This document shows, in pieces, positions 26,368 to 34,083 of a DNA stretch of 46,150 nt (the stretch's first letter is position 1; each line of letters starts with the position of its first letter). The notes below the pieces were generated by a model, which was not told the origin of the DNA, ran no database searches, and worked only from the letters and a program-made list of their open reading frames with translations. The stretch spans positions 1 to 46,150 of the forward strand of contig CAIOGZ010000027.1 of the NCBI GenBank assembly GCA_903858015.1, given 5' to 3'. Made by a program: the position numbers and the translations under genes. The stretch is from an uncultured cyanobacterium (GTDB lineage: Bacteria > Cyanobacteriota > Cyanobacteriia > PCC-6307 > Cyanobiaceae).

Positions 26368-27480
26368 ATGCTTGCTCCCGATGCACCGCTGGTGCTGCTC
26401 CAGCACGGTGGCCTCGACAACCTCAGCGGCAAGACTGGTCTGGCAATGCTGCGCTACCGCCCGGGCCCGATCGCGGCGGTGATCGATCCGGACCATGCCG
26501 GCAACGACCTCGAGCAGGTCAGCGGCATCCGTCGGGCCGTGCCGGTGGTGGCTTCGATGCGACAGGCCCTCGCCCTGCTGCCGCCCGATGCCCTCAGCGG
26601 CCAGGGGCCTGGGGCTGTGGCCGTGGTGGGGCTGGCCCCCTCCGGGGGCCGGCTGCCGCCCGCCCTGCGCGGCGATCTGGAGGCGGGGCTGCGGGCCGGG
26701 CTTTCGCTGGCCAGCGGGCTGCACAGCCGCTTGGGGGAGGATCCCAGCCTGGCGGCCCTGCTGCTGCCTGGTCGCTGGATCTGGGACCTGCGCCGCGAGC
26801 CCGAGGATTTGGTTGTGGCAGCCGCCAGGGCTAGCGACCTGCCCGGCCGGCGCCTCCTGGCCGTGGGTTCCGACATGGCGGTGGGCAAGATGAGCGCCTG
26901 CCTCGAGCTCCAGGCCGCCGCGCTCCGGGCCGGCCTCGATGCCCGCTTCGTGGCCACGGGCCAGGCAGGCATCTTGATCACCGGCAGCGGCCTGGCCCTC
27001 GATGCGGTGCGGGTCGATTACGCCGCCGGGGCCGTGGAGCAGGCGGTACTGCAGGCAGCGGCGGGGGCGGGCCCCGCCAGCCTGGTGCTGGTGGAGGGGC
27101 AGGGTTCCATCTGCCATCCAGGATCCAGCGCCACCCTGCCGCTGCTGCGGGGCAGCCAACCCACCGACCTCCTGTTGGTGCATCGAGCCGGCCAAACCAC
27201 GATCGCAAAACAGCCCCATATCCCCTTGCCCCCCCTGGGCCAGCTGATCACCACCCTGGAGGCGATGGCGGCCCTGGCCCGCCCCTTCGATGCGCCGCTG
27301 CCGCCAGCGAGGGTCGCAGCCATCGCCCTGAATACGGGCCACCTCGATCCGGAGGCCGCCGCCGCCGCCCTGGCGGAAACCGCCCGTCTCACCAACCTGC
27401 CCTGCCACGACCCGGTGCGGGGCGGGGGGGAAGCGCTGCTGGCAACGCTGCTGGCGGCTTGGAATGCGACTGCTGCTTGA
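26368..27480 (+). CDS. dgcN: DUF1611 protein, probable D-glutamate N-acetyltransferase (DgcN-type)
   Basis: The 370-residue protein has the DUF1611 two-domain form. An N-terminal Rossmann-like part starts LVLLQHGGLDNLSGKTGLAM, with ID-x-DHAG near 40. The C-terminal P-loop domain carries VGSDMAVGKMS (166-176), then GQAGILITGSG and VEGQGSICHPGSSAT. Characterised DgcN proteins of this family acetylate D-glutamate so that the partner racemase can convert it to N-acetyl-L-glutamate. The gene begins 19 bp after the epimerase on the same strand, so they are surely co-transcribed. The start is the ATG at 26368. The enzymatic role is inferred from family and pairing. Confidence 0.82.
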   Translation: MLAPDAPLVLLQHGGLDNLSGKTGLAMLRYRPGPIAAVIDPDHAGNDLEQVSGIRRAVPVVASMRQALALLPPDALSGQGPGAVAVVGLAPSGGRLPPALRGDLEAGLRAGLSLASGLHSRLGEDPSLAALLLPGRWIWDLRREPEDLVVAAARASDLPGRRLLAVGSDMAVGKMSACLELQAAALRAGLDARFVATGQAGILITGSGLALDAVRVDYAAGAVEQAVLQAAAGAGPASLVLVEGQGSICHPGSSATLPLLRGSQPTDLLLVHRAGQTTIAKQPHIPLPPLGQLITTLEAMAALARPFDAPLPPARVAAIALNTGHLDPEAAAAALAETARLTNLPCHDPVRGGGEALLATLLAAWNATAA

Positions 27481-27885
27481 GTGACTGAGTCAGCGGTGGC
27501 TTGGTTGCTGTGGGTTGGGTGCTAGGGAAACCCTGAAAACCGCCATTTTGGCGATCCTGTGCACCGAAACCCCTTCGCCGCATCAGGGCTCGAGGGGCCG
27601 TGGGCGACCCGCCGAGAACCTCCCTAGCTAGTTGGACGCCGACCAGCCCCGAATCCCACCGGTCGCAGAACGCACATAGAGTTGCAGAAGCCTGCTTGCC
27701 GCCAACCTGGAAGGGTGAGTTGATAATTTTTTAATATGTCGATCAGCTGGTTTTGATTGTATGTTAGCTATTTTGGCTGCAAACCTGGCCGCAAACTCGG
27801 CTGCCAATTTGGCCGCAAACTTGACCGCCAATTTGAGTTAGCTATTTTGGGACCTAGATCGGCGCGTTCGGCGGCTGATCGCCAA
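27481..27885. other. Intergenic region with AT-rich patch and a repeat-built micro-ORF
   Basis: No normal gene is supported in these 405 bp. 27721-27765 is distinctly AT-rich for this genome. TTAGCTATTTTGG occurs at 27764-27776 and 27838-27850, bracketing a 12-bp tandem repeat (27775-27834). A short open frame at 27761-27841 is built from that repeat. The first 230 bp show no recognisable feature beyond a TGACTGAGTCA palindrome right after the dgcN stop (27482-27492). Confidence 0.5.
27775..27834 (+). repeat. 12-bp tandem repeat, five copies, reading as AANL tetrapeptides
   Basis: Units 27775-27786, 27787-27798, 27799-27810, 27811-27822 and 27823-27834 are variants of GGCCGCAAACTT. In the plus frame from the ATG at 27761 to the TAG at 27839-27841 they encode a 26-residue peptide made of (A)ANL/AANS/TANL tetrads. 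The minus strand also stays open, reading KFAAK-type repeats. There is no clear ribosome site, so translation is not claimed. Confidence 0.6.
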
Positions 27886-27921
27886 TAAAAAACCACCCCC
27901 TGGCCTTGGACCTGGAGGTGG
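27886..27921 (-). terminator. Rho-independent terminator of tRNA-His
   Basis: Read on the minus strand after the tRNA, CCACCTCC and GGGGGTGG can pair around a 12-nt loop, followed by TTTTTT. Hairpin plus T-run lies 16 bp past the tRNA 3' end. This is the clearest intrinsic terminator in the window. Confidence 0.75.
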
Positions 27922-27936
27922 CTGGGGTGGTAACAG

Positions 27937-28010
27937 GGCGAGCGAGGGGACTTGAACCCCCGAATGGCGGCGCCACAAGCCGCTGCCTTAACCACTTGGC
28001 TACGCCCGCC
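27937..28010 (-). tRNA. trnH: tRNA-His (GTG)
   Basis: On the minus strand the cloverleaf is complete. The encoded G at position -1 (28010) faces discriminator C73 (27937), the mark of tRNA-His. The 7-bp acceptor is GCGGGCG with CGCTCGC, the anticodon arm GCGGC-TTGTGGC-GCCGC gives anticodon GTG, and the T-arm carries GTTCAAGTC. The CCA end is not encoded. Confidence 0.97.
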
Positions 28011-28261
28011 GCGTTGCCGCACCCTATCACCGGGGCTTTCCACTGCTGCCGCTGGCCTCCCATGGCCACTGGTCTGCCATGGCAGCGGGCGCACCGTGGC
28101 GGCGGGCGGAGATCGATACGATTGCCAGGACCCTCTGCAGCGATCACCCGGGGCTGGGCCCGATCCCCCTAGGCCCGATCCCACCGCGTCCAGCCCACCA
28201 GCTCCGACGGCCCAAGCGTCCAATCCGGCCGGCCTTGCTTGCTTGCATCCCCCTTGGAGTC

Positions 28262-28684
28262 ATGGCCTCCCGATCCTTGATCGGCCTTGCGTTAGCGGCC
28301 GCCACCGGCCTCGGTTTATCGCTCACCAACCCGGACAGGGCCGAGTTCGAGCGCTTCGCCGCCGATCAACTCACCCTTGTGGCCCAAGAGGAGTTGTGCC
28401 GCGACGGCGGTCTGCCGATGCTGGCGCGGCTGGTGATCCGCGATTGCTTCCGCCTGGTCGCTTCCCAGCACGACAGCCTCGGCAAGCTCGCCGTGGTGGC
28501 CACGCAGCGCCGCAATCTTGGCGTGTTGAGTCTTTATCGCACCGAGCTGGGGGGGCAGCAGCTCCTGCCCGATTGGGCCATTCCCCGCTACCGCGCCCTC
28601 ACCCTGGCGATTGCTGGTCGCTTCCTGATCCTGCACACCGACCAGAGCCCAAGCGAAAGTTTCGCGGCCTCGGGGGCCCCTTGA
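28262..28684 (+). CDS. DUF4359 protein
   Basis: The 140-residue exported or membrane-anchored protein has a short hydrophobic start (LIGLALAAATGLGLSL, residues 6-21) followed by TNPDRAEFERFAADQL, a pair of Cys (46 and 62 by rough count) and the typical RRNLGVLSLYRTEL block. These match DUF4359, a family nearly confined to cyanobacteria and of unknown function. The ATG at 28262 follows GGAG at a good distance (28256-28259). Its stop overlaps the TTG start of the next gene (TTGA, 28681-28684). Confidence 0.8.
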   Translation: MASRSLIGLALAAATGLGLSLTNPDRAEFERFAADQLTLVAQEELCRDGGLPMLARLVIRDCFRLVASQHDSLGKLAVVATQRRNLGVLSLYRTELGGQQLLPDWAIPRYRALTLAIAGRFLILHTDQSPSESFAASGAP

Positions 28685-29961
28685 GCAGCCTGGCACCGCT
28701 GCGGATCCCCCGCTGCTTGTTGGATCCCCTGGCGCGCTTGCCCCCGGCCGATGCCGAGGGTTTGGTCAGGGTGGAGTTGGAGCATCGCGGCGGTCGGATT
28801 ACGGCCCTGCGCAGCGCCCCGGATCGGGGCGCCACTCCCCTGGCCCTGACGCCGCCGGTCGATCCCCATGTCCATCTCGATAAGGCTTTCACCGCCTCCG
28901 CCTACCCCAACCCCTCCGGCACCATGGCCGGGGCCCTGGCGGCCAACCTGCGGGAGTTGGAACAGCGCCAGCCAAGCCAAGTGCTGGCGCGGGCCGAGTT
29001 GGCCCTCGATCGGGCCTGGCGCCACGGCCTGAGGGGCCTGCGCAGCCATGTCGACAGCCTGGGCCCGCCCGTGGGCTGGGATGGGCTCCAGGATCTGCGC
29101 CGCCGCTGGGCGGGCAGGCTGGATCTGCAGCTGGTGGCGCTGGCGCCGCTGCCGCACTGGGGCACGGCCGCAGGCGAAGCCCTAGCCCGGCAGGTGGCGG
29201 CCGATGGGGGCTTGTTGGGCAGTGTGGTCGGTCCGCCCTATGCGGCGACTGGCGCCGATGCCGCCAGGTTGGAGGGGCTGCTAGCCCTGGCCGAACGGGT
29301 GGGTTGTGGCATCGATCTCCATATCGATGAGAGCGATGGCCCGCCGGCCCCGGGGCTGGCGGCCCTGGTGGCGTTGGTGGAGCGGCGGGGCTGCGCTGTA
29401 CCGATCACCTGCAGCCATGCCAGCAGCCTGGCCTTGCTGCCGCCACGCCGCCTGGCCCGGCTGGCCGAACGGCTGGCGGCGGCCTCGATCAACGTGGTGG
29501 CCCTGCCGCTCACCAACCTCTGGCTGCTGGGTAAGCGGCCGGGCCAGACCCCCCTGATCCGCCCCCAGGCCCCCGTGCAGCAGTTGCAGGCTGCCGGCGT
29601 GCGGGTGGCCCTCGGCAGCGACAATGTCCAGGATCCCTGGTACCCCGGCGGCGATTTCGACCCGGTGGAACTGCTGCGCCAGGCTCCCCTACTCAGCCAC
29701 CAGCTGCCCTGGCGCCGGCAGGGTCTGGCCCCGTTCACCTGCGAAGCCGCCAGGCTGCTGGGGCTGCCCTGGGATGGGGTGCTGCGGGAAGGATCGCCGG
29801 CCGATCTGGTGGTGTTGGGGGCCACCGGCTGGGGGGAGCTGCTGGCCCGGCCGCCGCGCCGGCGCGTTTTGCGCTGCGGCCAGTGGCTGCCCCCGCCGCC
29901 GCAGGAGGAACCCTCGCCGCTGTTGATGGCGCTGGAGCAGCAGCAGCTGGCCCCCGGTTGA
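28681..29961 (+). CDS. Cytosine-deaminase-like amidohydrolase
   Basis: The 426-residue metal-dependent hydrolase has the cytosine deaminase/atrazine-hydrolase pattern. DPHVHLDKAF supplies His63 and His65, DLHIDES His214, CSHASSL His246 and LGSDNVQDPWYP Asp314. These are the metal ligands and catalytic Asp, here with the HxH-L-D-K and SDNVxDPW forms typical of CodA relatives. The substrate is uncertain: cytosine, creatinine-like rings or other cyclic amidines are possible. The TTG at 28681, overlapping the previous stop, is the best start; the long open frame upstream crosses the tRNA-His region and is not coding. The C-terminus ends PPPPQEEPSPLL. Confidence 0.82.
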   Translation: MSSLAPLRIPRCLLDPLARLPPADAEGLVRVELEHRGGRITALRSAPDRGATPLALTPPVDPHVHLDKAFTASAYPNPSGTMAGALAANLRELEQRQPSQVLARAELALDRAWRHGLRGLRSHVDSLGPPVGWDGLQDLRRRWAGRLDLQLVALAPLPHWGTAAGEALARQVAADGGLLGSVVGPPYAATGADAARLEGLLALAERVGCGIDLHIDESDGPPAPGLAALVALVERRGCAVPITCSHASSLALLPPRRLARLAERLAAASINVVALPLTNLWLLGKRPGQTPLIRPQAPVQQLQAAGVRVALGSDNVQDPWYPGGDFDPVELLRQAPLLSHQLPWRRQGLAPFTCEAARLLGLPWDGVLREGSPADLVVLGATGWGELLARPPRRRVLRCGQWLPPPPQEEPSPLLMALEQQQLAPG

Positions 29962-30046
29962 AGCGGCCCCATGCCGCCAGGGGCGCCCCTGGCCCGGCTT
30001 GCAGATCCCCTTTGTAAGGCCCTGTCCCTTTTCTCGCTACCGCCCT

Positions 30047-31438
30047 ATGCCCGCCCTTGAGTTGCCCCCCCTGCCGCCCCCGCCAGCGGCGGCCAGCATC
30101 GACGCCCTCGCCGCCGAGCTCGAGGCCAGCGCTGCGGCGCCGCTGCTGTTGCGGGCTGCCAATGATCTCGCCCGCCTCTCCACCGACTACCACCACGACT
30201 CGCCGGTGCTCACGCCGCTGCTGCGGGGCCGCAGCGCCCAACTGGCCGTGGTCGCCAGCACGGTGGAGCAGGTGATCGCGGTGGCGGCCGCCTGCGCCCG
30301 CCACCGGGTGCCGCTCACCGTGCGGGGCGCGGGCACCGGTAACTACGGCCAATGCGTTCCCCTGGCCGGTGGGCTGGTGCTCGATCTCACCGGCTTGAAC
30401 CGGCTGCGGCGGCTTGATCCGGCCAGCGGCGTGGTGGAGGCGGAGGCGGGCTGCCGCCTGGCCGACCTCGATGGCGCCCTGGCCCCTAACGGGCGGGCCC
30501 TGCGCTTGGCCCCCAGCAGCTGGCGCACCGCCACCCTGGGGGGCTTCATCGCCGGCGGCTCCGGCGGCATCGGCTCGCTGCGGTGGGGCTTCCTGCGGGA
30601 TCCGGGCAACCTGCTGGCCCTGGAGGTGGTGACCCTGGAACCCCAGCCGCGGTTGCTACGGCTGGAGGGCAGCGCCGCCCAGCCGCTCAACCACGCCTAT
30701 GGCAGCAACGGCATCCTGACGGCGCTCACCCTGGCCACCGCCGCCGCCGTGGCCTGGCAACAGCTGGTGGTGGGCTTCTCCGATTGGGGCGCCGCCCTAG
30801 CGGCAGCCCGCGAGCTGCCGACCACCGCCCTTGACCTCAATGCCCTGGCCCTGCTGCAGGCTCCGGTGGCGGCCGCCCTGCCCTGGCCCCAGGGCTGTCC
30901 CCCCCCGGAAGCCGGCGAGCAGCGGCTGCTGCTGCTCGCCGCCCCCGACAGCCTGCCCCTGCTGCCCGCCTGGCTGGCGGAGCGGGGCGGTCGCCTGCGT
31001 TGGCAGCAGCCGGAGGGGGCCAGCCGCGGCGTACCGCTGCGGGAACTGTGCTGGAACCACACGACGCTGCACTGGCGGGCCCGCAACCCGGGCTGGACCT
31101 ATCTCCAGATGCTCCTGCCCCAGCCGGAAGCCCCCCTGCTGGAGGCGGTGGGCCAGCGCTGGGGCCCCCGGGTGCTGTGGCACCTGGAGGCGGTGCGGCA
31201 GGCGGGCTGTGGGCGGCTGGCGGCCCTGCCTTTGGTGCAGTTGCAGGAGGCCGCAGCCCTGGCCGAACTGATCGACTTCTGCCGCGGGCACGGCGCCGTG
31301 ATCTTCGATCCCCATGTGCTCACGGTGGAGGAGGGGGGGCTCGGCGTGGTGGATGCCAACCAAGTAGCCGCCAAGGCCGCCCATGACCCTGCCGGCCTGC
31401 TCAACCCGGGCAAACTGCGGGGCTGGAGCGAGCGCTGA
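30047..31438 (+). CDS. FAD-binding oxidoreductase (FAD_binding_4, GlcD-like)
   Basis: The 463-residue protein is of the PCMH/vanillyl-alcohol-oxidase type. It has RSAQLAVVASTVEQVIAVAA, VRGAGTGNYGQCVPLAGGLV (the FAD pyrophosphate loop, about residues 98-117), VEAEAGCRLADLD and TLGGFIAGGSGGIGSLRWG. The C-terminus ends HDPAGLLNPGKL, the usual GlcD/D-lactate-dehydrogenase-type end. Such enzymes oxidise 2-hydroxy acids or related alcohols; the substrate is not apparent. It is 85 bp after the amidohydrolase on the same strand. The ATG at 30047 is the first good start. Confidence 0.85.
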   Translation: MPALELPPLPPPPAAASIDALAAELEASAAAPLLLRAANDLARLSTDYHHDSPVLTPLLRGRSAQLAVVASTVEQVIAVAAACARHRVPLTVRGAGTGNYGQCVPLAGGLVLDLTGLNRLRRLDPASGVVEAEAGCRLADLDGALAPNGRALRLAPSSWRTATLGGFIAGGSGGIGSLRWGFLRDPGNLLALEVVTLEPQPRLLRLEGSAAQPLNHAYGSNGILTALTLATAAAVAWQQLVVGFSDWGAALAAARELPTTALDLNALALLQAPVAAALPWPQGCPPPEAGEQRLLLLAAPDSLPLLPAWLAERGGRLRWQQPEGASRGVPLRELCWNHTTLHWRARNPGWTYLQMLLPQPEAPLLEAVGQRWGPRVLWHLEAVRQAGCGRLAALPLVQLQEAAALAELIDFCRGHGAVIFDPHVLTVEEGGLGVVDANQVAAKAAHDPAGLLNPGKLRGWSER

Positions 31439-31487
31439 GCGGCCAACTCAAGCCCGGCCCGGCACGGCCCAGCCCAGCCGAGCCGGC

Positions 31488-32003
31488 TCAGGCGCAATCG
31501 AGGCTGAGGCGCGTCTCCACGCCGGTGGTGGGGTTGATGCCGCTGGCCTCGCGGCAGAGGGCGCGTTGGTCGGCCCGGTCGAGCAGCGCCTCGCTGAAAT
31601 CGGCCCCGGTCACGGTGGCTCCCTGGAAGCTGCTGCCGGCGGCGATCACGCCCCGCAAGACGGCATTGCTGAAGTCGGCGCCGGAGAAGTCCACCTTGTC
31701 CATCAGCACGTCGCTGAGGTCGGCGCCGCGGAAATCGGCGTTCGGGAAGGCGGCCTGGGTGAGGATGGCGCCGTGCAGATCGGCCCCGGCGAAGTGGGCG
31801 CCGCGGCCCTGGGCGCCGGCGAAGGAGGTTTGGCTGAGGTTCTGGCCGCTGAAGTCCTGGCCGTTCTGGTTGGTGAGGGTGTAGTCAACCCCCTGGAATT
31901 CAGCCCGCAGCGGGGCCACGTCCAGGCCGAGCAGGCCGGCCAACGCCAGCACCAGGCTGAGCAGCAGGGCCAGCGATGGGGAGAAGGCAGCGCGGCTGGG
32001 CAT
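31488..32003 (-). CDS. Secreted (lumen-type) pentapeptide-repeat protein
   Basis: The 171-residue protein has a signal peptide (hydrophobic about 10-30, cleavage near LRA-EF at 34-35), then pentapeptide repeats of the A(D/N)LxX type from about residue 48 to 145 (QDFSGQNLSQTSFAGAQGRG, FAGADLHGAILTQ, ADFRGADLSDVLMDK and so on). These form a right-handed quadrilateral helix. A C-terminal LCREASGINPTTGVETR-SLDC closes it with paired cysteines. The layout matches thylakoid-lumen pentapeptide proteins of cyanobacteria, whose function is not known. Confidence 0.88.
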   Translation of the reverse strand: MPSRAAFSPSLALLLSLVLALAGLLGLDVAPLRAEFQGVDYTLTNQNGQDFSGQNLSQTSFAGAQGRGAHFAGADLHGAILTQAAFPNADFRGADLSDVLMDKVDFSGADFSNAVLRGVIAAGSSFQGATVTGADFSEALLDRADQRALCREASGINPTTGVETRLSLDCA

Positions 32004-32170
32004 GGGGGTCTCCGCAGATCGAAAGGGGAAAGGGGCCGGCTGATCCGGGTTGGGATCGGCTCGGGCCCCTGGACTGACGGCATCCCTCAGGGATCCCTGC
32101 GGGAATCAGCAGACTCCGCTGTCCTTCGATCGTGGCGCAACCGGGCGCTGGGCGTGGGGCGCCATCAGCC

Positions 32171-32713
32171 TCAGAGCGTGGTGGTGACGCCGAGATGCTG
32201 GCTGATCTTGGTGAGGGCAGCCTTTTCGGCGGCGGTCACCTTGTCACCGGAGCCGAACAGGCCATCGCCGGCGGCCTTGGCCACGGCCTCACAGCCGGCC
32301 ACGATCAACTCGCAGTACTGCTTGGCGGAGGCTTCATCACCTTTGGCGCGGGCCAGGGCTACGGCCCCGTCCACCTCGGCCAGCGCCCGATCGAGCACCT
32401 TGCCATCGCGCACGTCTTCGGCGGTGACGCTGAGTTTCTCGGGCCGCAGGCCCTGCTTGAGGGCTTCGGGATCGAACAGGCTGGCGATCAGCGGGTTGGA
32501 GGCATAGCGGCTTGCGGCGCTGGCCAGTTCACGGCCGAGGGCGATCGCTTCCTGGGCGCTGGAAAAGATGCCCATGTCCACGGCCATGACGGCCATGGCG
32601 GCGGCCAGCGGGCCGCCCATGAGTTTGTTGCGTTCCTCGGTGGTCAGTTCAACAGTCACGGCAGGGAGGTTCCACGGCCCCTTCAGCCTGGCCTGTTTGC
32701 TGCCGAACGTCAT
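32171..32713 (-). CDS. TerB-like helical protein, conserved in picocyanobacteria
   Basis: This is up to 180 residues, nearly all alpha-helical. Characteristic parts are ELTTEERNKLMGGPLAAAMA with VMAVDMGIFSSAQEAIALG, then DRALAEVDGAVALARAKGD and CEAVAKAAGDGLFGSGDKVT with AAEKAALTKISQ. The acidic-helix pairs recall TerB/TerB-like proteins, but similarity to proven metal-binding TerB is weak and the function is unknown. The ATG at 32713 gives the long form; a GTG at 32659 starting V-TVELTTEE may be the native start because conserved sequence begins there. Confidence 0.7.
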   Translation of the reverse strand: MTFGSKQARLKGPWNLPAVTVELTTEERNKLMGGPLAAAMAVMAVDMGIFSSAQEAIALGRELASAASRYASNPLIASLFDPEALKQGLRPEKLSVTAEDVRDGKVLDRALAEVDGAVALARAKGDEASAKQYCELIVAGCEAVAKAAGDGLFGSGDKVTAAEKAALTKISQHLGVTTTL

Positions 32714-32734
32714 CGGCTTGGCCTGACCGCTTCC

Positions 32735-34048
32735 TTACCGGGGATCGAGCAGCGGGATCACGGCGCCGAGCAGATACAGCGAACCGGCCACCACCGGCAG
32801 CGGCGGCGCCGTGCCAGCTCCTGCAGCCGCCAGTTCGGAGGGGCCCGCCAACTGGGTGAGGCGCACCAGTTGGGTTAGGCCCGCCAGCGGCTCGCTGCTG
32901 CTTTGCAGTTGGCCCGCCAGCTGGGGACAGGCGGCGGCCAATTCATCGAGGCTCCAGCTGGGGTGCTCGGGGATCGGCACGATCAGGGCCCGGTCAGCGG
33001 GGGCCAACAGCTCCTGCAGCACGGCGGCGCCATCCTTGTAGCGCTGAATGCCGATCAACCAGCAGCGGGGGCCTGGCCCCAACAGGTCGAGCTCCCGGCG
33101 CAGCACGCTGGCCGCCGCTGGGTTGTGGGCCCCATCAAGCAGCAGCGGCACCCCGCGGAACCGGCGTTGTTCGAGCCGACCTGGCCAGCGGGCCGCCGCC
33201 AGGCCGGCCCTGATCGCGGCCCCCAGGGGCGGGCTCGGCGGCCGCGGCCAGGCCCGCTCGGCCAGGGCCTCGGCCATGGCCACCGCCACAGCGGCATTGC
33301 TGCGTTGCACATCGCCGGCGAGGCCGAGCTGCGGCCCCCCCGCGGCCGGCCGCGGCAAGGGGGAAACCCACCGCAACTCGGCCCCCAGCCGCCGGGCGGC
33401 GGCGGCTAAGACCTGGCCGGCGGCGGGGCTCTGGGGCCCGCTGATCGCCACGCAGCCCGGCGTCAGCACCCCGGCCTTCTCGCTGGCAATCGAAGCCAGG
33501 TCGCCGCCGAGCTGCTCGCAATGGTCGAGGCCGATGGCACCAAACCCCACCACGGGCCGATCGGGATGGGCCGTGGTGGCATCGAGCCGTCCCCCCAGGC
33601 CCACCTCCAACACGACAACGTCGAGGCCTGCGGCGGCGAAGCGATCGAAGGCTGCGGCGGTGAACAGCTCGAACGACGTGAGGTTGTGGGCTAAGCCGAT
33701 CGCTGCCCAGCGCGTCAGGTCGGTGCGGAGGCTGGCCGGATCGATCCAAGCGTCGTTGAGCAGGATGCGCTCGCACCAGCTCACCAGGTGCGGCGAGCTG
33801 TACAGACCGCAGCGCAGCCCAGCCGCCCGCAGGATCGCGTGCAGGAAGGTGGCGATCGATCCCTTGCCATTGGTGCCGGCCACCTGCACCGCGGCGAAGC
33901 GGCGTTGCGGATCGCCGCCGGCGGCCAGGGCGCGTTGCAAACGATCCAAACCCAGGTCGATGCCCCGCGGGGTGAAGGGCGCCAGCAGGTCGTCGAGGTC
34001 CACGGCGGCGGGCAGCTCGGCCGGCTCGGGCTGGGCCGGCTCGGGCAT
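32735..34048 (-). CDS. folC: Bifunctional folylpolyglutamate synthase / dihydrofolate synthase
   Basis: The 437-residue Mur-ligase-family enzyme adds glutamate to dihydropteroate and to folates. The P-loop VAGTNGKGS lies at residues 56-64. It is followed by GLYSSPHLVSWCERILLN, the VLEVGLGGRLDATTAHP magnesium site, GLDHCEQLGGDLASIASEKA and the C-terminal LLLDGAHNPAAA. The ATG at 34048 (MPEPAQPEPAELPAA) was chosen; the longer frame lies antisense within argD. The region near the C-terminus (LAGLTQLVRLTQLAGPSEL) is repetitive. It follows argD on the same strand by 35 bp. Confidence 0.95.
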   Translation of the reverse strand: MPEPAQPEPAELPAAVDLDDLLAPFTPRGIDLGLDRLQRALAAGGDPQRRFAAVQVAGTNGKGSIATFLHAILRAAGLRCGLYSSPHLVSWCERILLNDAWIDPASLRTDLTRWAAIGLAHNLTSFELFTAAAFDRFAAAGLDVVVLEVGLGGRLDATTAHPDRPVVGFGAIGLDHCEQLGGDLASIASEKAGVLTPGCVAISGPQSPAAGQVLAAAARRLGAELRWVSPLPRPAAGGPQLGLAGDVQRSNAAVAVAMAEALAERAWPRPPSPPLGAAIRAGLAAARWPGRLEQRRFRGVPLLLDGAHNPAAASVLRRELDLLGPGPRCWLIGIQRYKDGAAVLQELLAPADRALIVPIPEHPSWSLDELAAACPQLAGQLQSSSEPLAGLTQLVRLTQLAGPSELAAAGAGTAPPLPVVAGSLYLLGAVIPLLDPR

Positions 34049-34083
34049 GGGCGGCTGGGCAGGAAGGCTGGGCACGGGGGGGC

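Noticed and set aside
27952-28680. N-terminal extension of the amidohydrolase frame
   Set aside because: It crosses the tRNA-His gene and the DUF4359 gene in another frame and has Pro/Arg/Ser-rich composition without any domain.
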